Notes under the pieces: generated by a model | Told to the model about the DNA's origin: nothing | Databases searched by the model: none | What the model saw: the letters and a program-made list of their open reading frames with translations, nothing else | Shown here: piece by piece, positions 18,701 to 26,902 of the stretch | How positions within the stretch are numbered: the stretch's first letter is position 1 | Layout of the letters: every line of letters starts with the position of its first letter | Translations under genes and position numbers: made by a program | Assembly: GCA_023375785.1 (NCBI GenBank) | Contig: SZWC01004814.1 | Coordinates: 125,201-153,449 of the forward strand | DNA length: 28,249 bases | Reading direction: 5' to 3' | Source of the DNA: Penium margaritaceum | Lineage: Eukaryota; Streptophyta; Zygnematophyceae; Desmidiales; Peniaceae

Positions 18701-19405
18701 TGTCAACCTGCCTGAGGCGACGGTCTAGAAAACGGGTTCGGACACAATGGTTCCCGCCGGCCGCTCTTGGTATTGCAGCCAAGAGGTGATATCACCCTCA
18801 CAGCCAAGGTTCCAGACTGAACAGTTCATAGGAATCACTTCCTTGCATAATATTCTTAGGACCTGGTCACTTTTCCGCGAGGATTGAACTCCTGGAGCTT
18901 AGACTAATCAATGTTTCTTTAGTGTTTGCCTCTCGTGGACAACTCAGCTAGGAGTCTGAAAGGTAAGATCTGTTCTCAATGATAGGCAACTGACAGGTTC
19001 TTATAGTCCTAGATCCAGCCTCTAGCCTAGGCGCACTGTTACCCCTTGAGTGAGCCACTGAGGGGGCAATCTCGATGCCCCCTGCCTACATGGCACTACC
19101 TGTGACCGCCAAGTGGCGCCAGCCACCAGGATGGACCTTAGAATGTTCTAAGATGTCTCTTAGAACCCTCCTATCCCCCTTTTGGTCACAAAGAAAATTA
19201 GTCACTGAGCTGGGATTTGACCTAGTGTCCTCTCGCTCCAGAGACTAAGTGTGGCACATCCAAGCCACAAGGAATTATCCTAGGTAGTGTTTGCTAGCTA
19301 TACTATCCAGTTTAGACTAAGGTAACTTGCTCCAAAGTAACAGTGCATGCGCTGACTATGTGGACCAGACTTAGGAGACTTACTCCAAGGGAATAGCGCA
19401 TGCCG
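18701..19405 (-). repeat. 5' LTR of C, outer end missing
   Basis: About 705 bp, ending GGCAGGTTGACA at 18701. It holds the hairpin motifs at 19382-19394 and 19329-19341, a tRNA-like module at about 19201-19268, a TATA-like CTATAAG near 18999-19006, the palindrome GGTGATATCACC (18785-18796) and the U5 hairpin (18764-18785). The first bases TGTTGA... are lost where G begins. Confidence 0.82.
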
Positions 19406-20932
19406 GGGGAAGAGGCCGTGGTTGTCAAGAACAAGGACATCAAGATCTCCTGTCTCAAGGAGAGTCTTGTCGCAGAGGTCCTAAGAGTTGAAGGGCTCTA
19501 CGTGCTGCAGACCAAGCTCATTGAGGGTAAAAATGAGGGATGAGCTTCATGATCCCAAGTCTCCAAACCCTGATATTATACAACAAGCCGCCACCATGGC
19601 AGCCAACTTTACCAAATGTAAACGTGCTCAGCTATGGCACAGGCTGTTTGGCCAAGTGGCTAACAGCACACTACAAGCTATGCAGTAGTACAATGTGGTT
19701 TATGGGATGGAGGGATAGAAAGCCAAGGATAAGGGAAAGTACAAGAATTTGTGTGAGCCATGCCTCAAAGAAAAGGAAAAAGAAAGCTCTTTGAGCGTAA
19801 TGCACTACGTGCGACAACATTCTTGGACCTGATTCACTTAGATGTGTGCGGACTATTCTCCACTCCTTAAAATGGAAGCAATATTTCTTGACCTTTATTG
19901 ATGACCATTGTAATTAGATGCAGTTATACTTCCTTAAGACAAAGGGAGATGTAAAGGAGAAGTTGCAAGAGTTTGTCGCCTTAAAGAGGGGCAGACAAGG
20001 AAGAAGGTCAACGAAAATTTTGCGCACGGATAACAGTGGTGAGTACGAGGCATGCACGGGTTCATTGAGCCAATACGACATCAACCACCAGACAACTATG
20101 CCTTACGCTACCTAGAGTAATGGAGTTGCCGAGCGAATGAACGAGACTATCCTCTGCATGACACCAAGCATGCTCTTCCATGCCAAACTCCCACCTCATT
20201 TCTAGGCTGAAGCTGTAAGAACTATTTGCTACCTTGTCAATCTCACTCTAACAGATTTGCTTGAAAGGCGTGGTAAGAAGCAACGAGAGACGTAGCTCAC
20301 AATGCCACAGAAGGCTTGGTGAAGGAAAAAGCCAGATACTTGATACTGATGGGTCTTCCGCAGCACTACCTTGATAAAGTTTCAAGCAGGAGAAGGAACT
20401 CGCAAGGTGGATGCATGCGCTCACAAGTGTGTAGTGGTCGGATACGACATAACACATAAGGCGTACAGGTTATATGACCAAGCAGCAAGAAAACTCATGA
20501 GGAGGCATGATGTTGAGTTTGATAAAAGGATGCTTGGAAAGGGAGAGTTGCTGGATCCTTTCCTTCTCCTTAATCAAGAGAGTGGATTGTGTTGCTCAAG
20601 TCAAGTGATCAGGCACCTGAGAACATGTGGATGATGTGAGTGAAGGATGTTGCAGCAGGGAGAGTGGCTGTGCAAGCACACGCAGCGACGGACCGTGACA
20701 ATGAGTATGAGTCCTCTGTGGCCTCTGAGTCAAAGTTTGAAGCCGATTGCTCTTCCTCAAACAACAAATCATTATCAGTGTGGGAGCAACAAAAGCAGTT
20801 AAACCTTCAAGTACCACCACGAACATTGCGATAAAGTACGCGCGAGAAGGAACCTCCGCCCAAGTATGATGCTGAGAGTGTGGAATGGACCGAACTGAGC
20901 TGGTCATCCTTGGCTTAGGGAGAGCTTCTTGT
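19406..20932 (+). pseudogene. Integrase of G (decayed)
   Basis: Carries the zinc domain QLWHRLFGQVANSTLQ and CEPCLKEK, the first catalytic Asp region as IHLDVCGL (HSDVCGP-like in relatives), the second as RTDNSGEYEACTG and the third as SNGVAERMNETI, so all three acidic residues survive. Stops lie at several sites, including a TAG just before SNGVAER where relatives predict Gln. The C-terminal piece 20371-20634 has FQAGEGTRKVDA and GYDITHKAYRLYD. The acidic linker follows to about 20930. Confidence 0.8.
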
Positions 20933-21153
20933 TAATTTCATATTCTCCTTCTCATATTCTCATATTTTAGCTCCTCGTCCAAAAGTGACCAGGTCCTAAG
21001 GACACAATGCAAGGAAGTGATTCCAATGAACTGCTCAGTGTGGAAGGATGATTTTGAGGGTCATATCTCCTCCCAGTTTGAATACTTGGGGCGGATATCA
21101 AGTGCCATTCTGTCGGCCTTGTTTTCTAATCTGTTGCCTATGGCCAGTCCACA
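20933..21153 (+). repeat. LTR R-U5 fragment inside G pol
   Basis: About 220 bp lie between GGGAGAGCTT and GTGACCGTAGC, which are adjacent in element A. From about 20975 it matches family X U5 (AAAAGTGACCAGGTCCTAAG, GAACTGCTCAGTGTGGAA, CATTCTGTC). Before it is a pyrimidine-rich tract TTCTCATATTCTCATATTTTAG. A diverged U5 hairpin is at 21069-21090. No TG...CA ends are visible. Confidence 0.65.
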
Positions 21154-21336
21154 CCTGTGACCGTAGCAAAGACTATAAACATGCTAGACGCGGCCAAGTG
21201 GATTAAGGCAGTGGATAGCCAACTCGCATCCATTGAAGAGAACGAAAGATGGGTTCTGGTGGACAGGCTCCTAAACGTGCACATGATTTGGTCAAAGTGG
21301 ATAACTCAGAAAATGTTCAAGCAAGATGGTACTTTT
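21154..21336 (+). pseudogene. RT N-terminal fragment of G
   Basis: VTVAKTINMLDAAKWIKAVD, then ASIEENERWVLVDR and FKQDGTF match the RT start of E (DAAKWKEAVDSEFAS, ENGTWVLVDRP). It is cut by the LTR of H immediately after. Confidence 0.75.
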
Positions 21337-21661
21337 TGTTGACCTGATATGTCCCTTGTCCATAACTGACATTTGGACACGCACAGGAGTGACGGGGCAC
21401 GCACTGCTCCCTTGGAGATATTCCCCTAAGTAAGTTGTAGATAGACAAGGCATGCACTGTTCCCTTGGAGCAAGTCCCCTTGATCCAAACTGGATAGTAG
21501 AGCAAGCAAACACTACCTAGGACAACCCCTCGTGGCTTATATGTTCTGGAGTTAGTCTTTGGAGCGAGAGGTTTGGGTCAAATCCCAGCCCAATGACTAA
21601 TTTTCTTTGTGATCAAAAGGGGAACAAGAGGGTTCTAAAAGACATCTTAAAACATTCCAAG
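21337..21661 (+). repeat. H: 5' portion of a family X LTR, cut by D
   Basis: Starts TGTTGACCTGATATG directly after G's coding sequence. It holds the hairpin motifs (21406-21417, 21459-21471) and the tRNA-like module (about 21531-21595), and stops at ACATTCCAAG where D begins. The rest of H would lie beyond D and E. Confidence 0.8.
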
Positions 21662-22426
21662 TGTTGATCTGATATGCTCCTTGTCCATGGCTGATATTTG
21701 GACAGGCACAGGACGGACTAGGCATGTATTGCTCTCTTGGAGTAAGTCCCCTAAGTCTGGTCCAAATAGACAAGGAATACACTGCTTCTTTGGAGCAAGT
21801 CCCCTTGGTCTAATCTGGATAGTACAGCCAGAAAACATTACCTAGGACAACTCCTTGTGGCTGAGACGTTCCAGCGTTAGTCTTTGGAGCGAGAGGTCAC
21901 TCGGTCAAATCCCGGTGACTAATTCTCTCTGTGACCAAGAGGGGGACAGGAAGGTTCTAAGAGACATCTTAGAACATTCCAAGGTCCTTCCTAGTGGCTC
22001 TTGCCACTTGGCTGACACAGGGAGCGCCATGTAGGCAGGGGGATGACGCAATCCAGATTGCCCCCAAAGTGGCTCATCGAAGGAGCCACGACGCGCCTAG
22101 GCTAGAGGCTGGCTCTAGGACTATAAGAACCTGTCGGTTGCATGTCATTGAGTTTAGTTTCTACCTTTGAGACTCCTAACAGAGTTGTCCACCAGAGGCA
22201 GACACTAAAGAAGCATTGGTTTGTCTAAGCCCCAGGAGTTTGCTCCGCGTGCGGAAGTGACCACGTGCTACGGACACAGTGGAAGGAAGTGATTCCTATG
22301 AACTACTCTGTGTGGAACCTTGGCTCTGAGGGTGAAATCATCTCTTGGTTGCAATACCAAGAGCGGTCCTCGGGAACCATTCTGTCAAAACTCTTTTTCT
22401 AGACCGTCGCCTAAGGCAGGTTGAGA
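21662..22426 (+). repeat. 5' LTR of D
   Basis: 765 bp from TGTTGATCTGATATG to GGCAGGTTGAGA (others TTGACA). Hairpin motifs at 21731-21742 and 21784-21796, tRNA-like module about 21853-21920, TATA-like CTATAAGAAC at 22121-22130, U5 hairpin 22342-22363. A good reference for the family X LTR because both ends are present. Confidence 0.87.
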
Positions 22427-22440
22427 AAGGGTTATGGGTC
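22427..22440 (+). other. Primer binding site of D, half-tRNA type
   Basis: AAGGGTTATGGGTC directly after the LTR end, matching the R1 and C sites and the complement of the initiator tRNA-Met anticodon arm, with one mismatch. Confidence 0.72.
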
Positions 22441-22806
22441 AAAACGTAGTAGTTGTAAGGCACGCTTTTGCGCACTCTTGCGCCCTCTCTTTGTGTTGCA
22501 CACATAAGCTCCATCAGCTCCATCTACTCCATCTGCTCCATCTGCTCCAACGACGGGTGCTGTTACTTGGCAAACAAGGACCAAGGATAGCCTCTGCCCT
22601 TGGAGGTACGACCCTTGGGCCATAGTCAGGATAAGCTTTGCCCTTGGAGGCACGACCCTGGGTTTGCTAGTGTGCGTTCTTCTCTGTTTGCAGGTGATCA
22701 ACGGCTGAGGGGTAAGCGACAGATCTACACCTTCTAAACCGATCGCAGACAACATCCTACATCACCATACATTGGCCTCATCGAGGCAGAAAAGTAGAGA
22801 AGTAGT
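22441..22806 (+). other. Leader of D
   Basis: No gene. In order: CTCCATC-type short repeats (22508-22550), two copies of the CTCTGCCCTTGGAGG-TACGACCC motif (about 22585-22665), CTCTGTTTGCAG ending at 22693, and CCTACATCACC, the reverse of the decamer units seen in C. Confidence 0.7.
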
Positions 22807-23696
22807 ATGACGACACTCATGACAACACCCTCAAGCCGATCAATGGTGGGATGTCAAAGTTCAAAGGGTTTGTTTTTCCCTTGTGGATATGGCAATTTGA
22901 GATTGTCATGAGGGTGCGTGGCTACTTGAAGATGTTCCATGGAGAAGAGGTTGAACCTCGAAAAAACAGATCTTGGATATGAAGCATGGAGTGTCAAAAA
23001 TGACATGGCGCTTGCGATTATTGTGACATTAGTGCATGAGTCACAGCATGTCGGCCTCCAAGGTATCACATATGCATTGAATGCTTATGAGAAGCTTGCA
23101 CGTGTACACCAATGAACAGCTCTCGCAAATCACCTCTTCATCCTTCAAAAGCTGACTTTGATGAGGGTGAGCGAGGGAGAGCTGATTCTGGACTTCCTGT
23201 TGCAGTTTGAAGGACTGCTGCAGCAAGTGATCCAAACAAACTGGGACATCAACACCAACATGTAGGCCATGATCCTCCTCATGTGGCTACCTAAAATCTA
23301 GAGTCCTTTGATCACCATCTTTGGCGGTTGGAAAGAGGAGGATTTGATGTCTGAGGCAGTGTCCAAGTACGTGTGCAATGAAGCTATGCGTCGCAGCGGT
23401 ATTGAGGCTAACATTTCAGCCTATGCTACACAATATGGTGGTTGTGGCAACAACTCCTCTTCTGGTCAGAGCAGCTGCACAAGCGGTGGCAGTAAGGAAA
23501 AGGAAATCATGGCGGTAAAAAGAGTTCAAAGCGTCCTGGGAAGTGCCACAACTTTGGCAAGCCTGGGCATTAGGCATCGGAGTGCAAGGCTCCCAAAAAA
23601 GGAAGATGGAGATCATGGTGGTAGGTATGACGGCAAAGGAAAGGGTAAGAAGGAGTTAACAAACATGATGGCGGAGAGCTTGCCGGCAACCAAGGT
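22807..23696 (+). pseudogene. Gag of D (decayed, cut by E)
   Basis: The ATG at 22807 corresponds to the gag starts of F and C. The N-terminal half is broken by shifts and stops (for example GACATC...ACCAACATG-TAG where relatives have CAG). The open piece from 23308 holds FGGWKEEDLMSEAVSKYV and EANISAYATQYGG. A frameshift follows at KEKE. The zinc knuckle reads CHNFGKPGH-stop-ASEC: the second Cys is Phe and Trp is a stop. It ends at AESLPATK, where E's LTR begins. Confidence 0.8.
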
Positions 23697-23936
23697 GTCA
23701 ATGCGCCGGATAGCAACGGTCTAGAAAACGGGTCCCGACATGGGAGGCCGCCAACCGCTCTTGGTATTGCAACCAAGATAACATATCACCCTCGAACGAG
23801 GGATCCACACTTTAGGTTCGTTTGGTTTGCAACCTCACGAAGTCCGCATGTTGGTCTTTAGTGTCTACCTTTGGTTGGACACTTTGTGAGGAGTCTCAAA
23901 GGCAAGAACTGGAAATGGATGCATGCAAGGTACAGG

Positions 23937-23944
23937 CTTTTATA
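23937..23944 (-). promoter_or_regulatory. TATA box of E LTR
   Basis: TATAAAAG in element sense (GCAAGTATAAAAGCC), placed like the TATA of R1 and matching CTATAAG in A, C and D. Confidence 0.75.
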
Positions 23945-24000
23945 CTTGCAGAGCTTTGCTAAAGCTTCTGCTTGTAGTGGCTCCACTGGAGCCAACCTCA

Positions 24001-24058
24001 NTCGCGGGGTTTGAACCCGCGACCTCTGGTTTGAGACTCCGGTGCCTAATCAACCAAG
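24001..24058 (-). other. tRNA-like module in U3 of E
   Basis: In element sense, TTGGTTGATTAGGCAC resembles the D-arm and A box, CCAGAGGTC matches the 3' side of an anticodon stem plus variable loop, and GCGGG-TTCAAAC-CCCGC is a perfect T-arm with B box. The 5' side of the anticodon stem is not complementary and no acceptor stem is seen, so I do not call a tRNA gene. Chance translation across the B box gives the peptide EVAGSNPA, a common read-through of tRNA T-arms. Confidence 0.65.
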
Positions 24059-24232
24059 CCAAAAAGGTATGGTTCCTATGATGAGCCAGAGGGGACATAC
24101 CCATTATGGGCAGTGCATTCCTGGCCCATCTCAGAACAGACCAAGGGGACATACTCCATAGAGCAGTGCATGCCCTGTCTGTATGTGTAGCTAGCCAGCT
24201 AGGCAGTGGACAAGGTGCACACTATTTCAACA

Positions 24233-24250
24233 AATCTCTCCCTTGCACCT
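24233..24250 (-). other. Polypurine tract of E
   Basis: AGGTGCAAGGGAGAGATT in element sense directly before TGTTGAAA. Confidence 0.75.
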
Positions 24251-24293
24251 CTGTCCAGCTGTCCCTTGCTCGGCTCCATCAATGCCTTGGAGC

Positions 24294-26048
24294 TCACCCT
24301 TCCTCTGCCACACTCGTCATGCCGAATCCACGAATGCTTGCATAATGCAAGTCGCTGTTCAGCGGCTTGGTCATGCAGTCAGCAAGCATGCTCTTTGTTC
24401 CGTAGTGTTGCAAGTCCACCACGTTCTTCATGAGCAGGTCACGTGAGTAGTGGTAAGGTATGTCGATGTGCTTTGTTCGCCGGGAGATGATCTCGTCTTC
24501 AGCCATCGAGATGGTGCTCATGTTGTCCACGTGTAGGATTGTGGCGTCTTTGTGTGGCACTGTCATTTTGCCAAGCAGGCTGCGGAGCCATTGAGTCTCC
24601 TTGCACACCTCAGACAAAGCAACGTACTCTGCCTCAGCCGTGGACACGGAAACACAATCCTGCTTCTTGCTAGCCCATGAGATGGCAGCGCCATTCAAGA
24701 TACACACGTATCCAGAGGTGGATTTCCTGTCGTTGAGATTTCTTCCCCAGTCAGCGTCGGTGTAGCATTTCAGACGAAGGGGGTCCGTTCCTTCTTGGCC
24801 TCCAAGGACGAGGCCCATGTGACGTGTCTTCTGCAGGTAGCGCAAGATGCGCTTGACCACCTGCCAATGTTGTGGCCCAGGGTTGGCCACAAATCTGCTC
24901 ACTTGTCCCACAGCATAGCAGATGTCCGGACAAATCCCTACCATGGCATACATGATGCTACCCACGGCGGACTGGTAGGGGATGTCTTGCATCTCCCTTT
25001 GTTCTGCTTCGTTGATTGGTGCCATGGAGGCTTTCAGCTTTGTGTCGGTCGTCATTGGGGTGCGAACAGGTTTGGAGTCTTCCATGTGGTAGCGCTTTAG
25101 CACCTCACCAATGTATTTGGTTTGGTTGACTTTGATGGTTCCTGCTACTCGGCTGCGGTGGATGGCAATCCCGAGGTAGTACTCGAGAGGACCCATGTCC
25201 TTCATCTTGAACCTTTTGCTGAGGTCAGACTTCAGCCCATCCAGCAGCTCGACCGAAGATGAGCAGATGATCAGATCATCCACGTACAGCGCAACCAGCA
25301 TCAGCCCTCTCCCATCATCGTGCACGTACATGCTCGGGTCATTCTGGCAATGCGCGAAGGAGAGGCCGGTCATGAAACCGTCCATCTCTTTGTACCACAT
25401 CCTTGGGGCCTGTTTCAGCCCGTAGAGCGCTTTCACCAAATTGCACACCTTGCCTTTGGGAGCTTCCACTCCTTCGGGCACCTCCATCAGCACTTCCTTT
25501 TCAAGCTTCCCATAAAGGAAAGTTGTCATGACGTCCATCTGGTGTATTTCCATGTTCTTTGCGGCAGCAATGCCAAGGAGAGAGCGGATGGAGGCAAAGG
25601 TCACGACGGGCGCGAAGGTCTCATTGTACTCGGAGCCCGGGCGTTGAGAGAACCCCTTAGCCACTACCCTTGCCTTGAACTTGTCGATGTTGCCGTCTTG
25701 CTTCTTCTTCACTCGGAGGACCCACTTGGATCCCACCACGTGGGCCTTTTTGGGTCTATCCACCAGCACCCACGTGCCGTTCTCGGCAATGGATGCGAAC
25801 TCGCTATCCACTGCCTCCTTCCACTTGGCCGCATCTGGGCCATTCATGGCCTCCGCCACTGTGGATGGCTCTCCGTGAGCCATGCACGACCAGCTAAGGC
25901 CGGTCCAATCATCCTCATACCACAAAGGTGCTCTCTTTGGTCGCAAACTGTGCTGGGGTAGTGGTGCCGCTTCTTGCTTTGGTGCTGGTGCTTCCATTGG
26001 TGGTGGTTTGTCGTCATCGTTGTCGTCAGAAGAGTCGTCAGACTCCAA
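24294..26048 (-). CDS. pol: Reverse transcriptase-RNase H of E (open, frameshifted from upstream)
   Basis: Open for 584 codons, the longest frame in the window. After an acidic linker rich in Asp and Ser, RVT_2 begins at about residue 70 (DAAKWKEAVDSEFAS) with SKWVLRVKKKQDG, FKARVVAKGFSQ and YNETFAPVVTF. The palm holds the catalytic box ALYVDDLII (plus 25275-25286, near residue 255). RNase H has CYTDADWG (near 430), STAEAEYVALS (near 470), VDNMSTISMAED and RRTKHIDIPYHYS, so its acidic residues look complete. MDVMTTFLYGK differs from MDVKTAFL of relatives. The first Met is not a real start: a one-base loss near 26058 separates this frame from integrase. Copies DNA from element RNA in the particle if expressed. 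Confidence 0.88.
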   Translation of the reverse strand: MESDDSSDDNDDDKPPPMEAPAPKQEAAPLPQHSLRPKRAPLWYEDDWTGLSWSCMAHGEPSTVAEAMNGPDAAKWKEAVDSEFASIAENGTWVLVDRPKKAHVVGSKWVLRVKKKQDGNIDKFKARVVAKGFSQRPGSEYNETFAPVVTFASIRSLLGIAAAKNMEIHQMDVMTTFLYGKLEKEVLMEVPEGVEAPKGKVCNLVKALYGLKQAPRMWYKEMDGFMTGLSFAHCQNDPSMYVHDDGRGLMLVALYVDDLIICSSSVELLDGLKSDLSKRFKMKDMGPLEYYLGIAIHRSRVAGTIKVNQTKYIGEVLKRYHMEDSKPVRTPMTTDTKLKASMAPINEAEQREMQDIPYQSAVGSIMYAMVGICPDICYAVGQVSRFVANPGPQHWQVVKRILRYLQKTRHMGLVLGGQEGTDPLRLKCYTDADWGRNLNDRKSTSGYVCILNGAAISWASKKQDCVSVSTAEAEYVALSEVCKETQWLRSLLGKMTVPHKDATILHVDNMSTISMAEDEIISRRTKHIDIPYHYSRDLLMKNVVDLQHYGTKSMLADCMTKPLNSDLHYASIRGFGMTSVAEEG

Positions 26049-26058
26049 GTCAGACTCG

Positions 26059-26902
26059 AAGCCTCTGACGCCTCAGTATCCGCGTCCATGTCACATGCTG
26101 CATCATCCTCCGCACCCACTCTCCCATTCCCACCACCTGCTGGCAAGGCGAGCCAGTTGTCGGGTGCTTGGTCTCCGGACTCAAGCAACACTATCCACTC
26201 TCCCGCTTTGGGAGTGAGGGTCGGGTCCCGCAGCTCTCCCTTTCCAAGGGTGCGTTCGTCGAACACGACGTCGCGGCTCCTCACGAGCTTGCCTGCTGTC
26301 TGGTCCCAAAGTTGATAGGCTTTGTGTGACATGTCGTACCCAACCATGATGCACTTCTTGGAGCGCGCATCGAGCTTGCCTCCACCTTCTCTCGACTGGA
26401 TCTTCACCCATGTAGTTGACCCGAATACCTTCAGATGAGATGCGTTGGGTTTCTTTCCCGACCATGCTTCCTGTGCGGTCTTTAGCTGCTTGTCCTACTC
26501 CTTTCCACGCTTCCGCAAGGCTGTCGCTGGTGTGAGGTTCAAGAGGTAGCAAGCCATTGTTGCTGCTTCAGCCCAAAAGCAAGGTGGGAGCTTGGCGTTG
26601 AAGAGCATGCTTCGCACCATGCCGAGTAGGGTCTGGTTCATCCTCTCGGCAACGCTATTGCTTTAGGGGTTGTAAGGGGTGGTTTGCTTGTGGCGGATGC
26701 CATGATGCTTGAGCCAAGGCTTGCATGCCTCGTACTCACCCCCGTTGTCACTTCGGAGCGCCTGCACCTTCTTGGACGTTTGCCGCTCCACCATGGCGAC
26801 AAACTCGAGGAGCTTCTCCTTGACCTCTCCCTTTGTTTTGAGGAAGTAGATCCACAACTTGCGGCTGTGGTTGTCAATGAAGGTCAGGAAGTACTTGCTT
26901 CC
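26059..26902 (-). pseudogene. Integrase core and C-terminus of E (two stops)
   Basis: Reads on from GSKYFLTFIDNHSRKLWIYF to the second catalytic Asp in LRSDNGGEYEACK (plus 26747-26749), a TAA at 26663-26665 where relatives predict Gln, then SNSVAERMNQTLLGM with the third catalytic Glu (26645-26647). A TAG at 26496-26498 follows, then AQEAWSGKKPNASHLKVFGS, KKCIMVGYDMSHKAYQLWDQ and the linker. All catalytic residues remain; only the point stops and the frameshift break it. Confidence 0.85.

Larger units (their letters stand above)
17668..19405 (-). mobile_element. C, upstream part: gag-protease, leader, primer site, 5' LTR
   Basis: Continuation of element C on the other side of B. On the minus strand: 5' LTR (19405-18701), half-tRNA primer site, leader (18683-18311) and gag-protease (18310-17668). 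The outermost about 60 bp of the 5' LTR are missing at the junction with G. Confidence 0.85.
19406..21336 (+). mobile_element. G: integrase and RT fragment of a family X element
   Basis: Plus-strand pol remnant with no LTR or gag of its own. It begins at AVVVKNKDIK, matching the region between protease and integrase, and is interrupted at 20933-21153 by LTR-derived sequence. It ends in the RT finger region where the LTR of H begins. Any remaining right half would lie beyond the window. Confidence 0.78.
21662..23696 (+). mobile_element. D: 5' LTR, leader and gag of a family X element
   Basis: Plus strand. Its left edge is inside the LTR of H and its right edge is the LTR end of E inside gag. 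It is the most complete 5' end on the plus strand: LTR, half-tRNA primer site, leader with all repeats, and most of gag. Confidence 0.85.
23697..24232 (-). repeat. 3' LTR of E
   Basis: 536 bp from TGTTGAAATAGTG at 24232 to CGCATTGACA at 23697. Hairpin motifs at 24154-24163 and 24100-24110, the best-preserved tRNA-like module (24001-24058), TATA box TATAAAAG (23937-23944), U5 hairpin (23758-23779). It is shorter than the LTRs of A and D but keeps every module in the same order. Position 24001 is an unresolved base (N). Confidence 0.87.

Noticed and set aside
18425..18715. Open frame with GADGADGAD repeats
   Set aside because: It reads through the leader repeat and primer site of C, antisense to the element; the repeat alone explains the peptide.
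24001..24065. A functional tRNA gene on the minus strand
   Set aside because: The T-arm is perfect but the anticodon stem does not pair and no acceptor stem is visible; it lies inside an LTR and has an unresolved base at one end.
25320..25961. 213-residue plus-strand frame
   Set aside because: Antisense to the well-supported RT of E, with no independent evidence.
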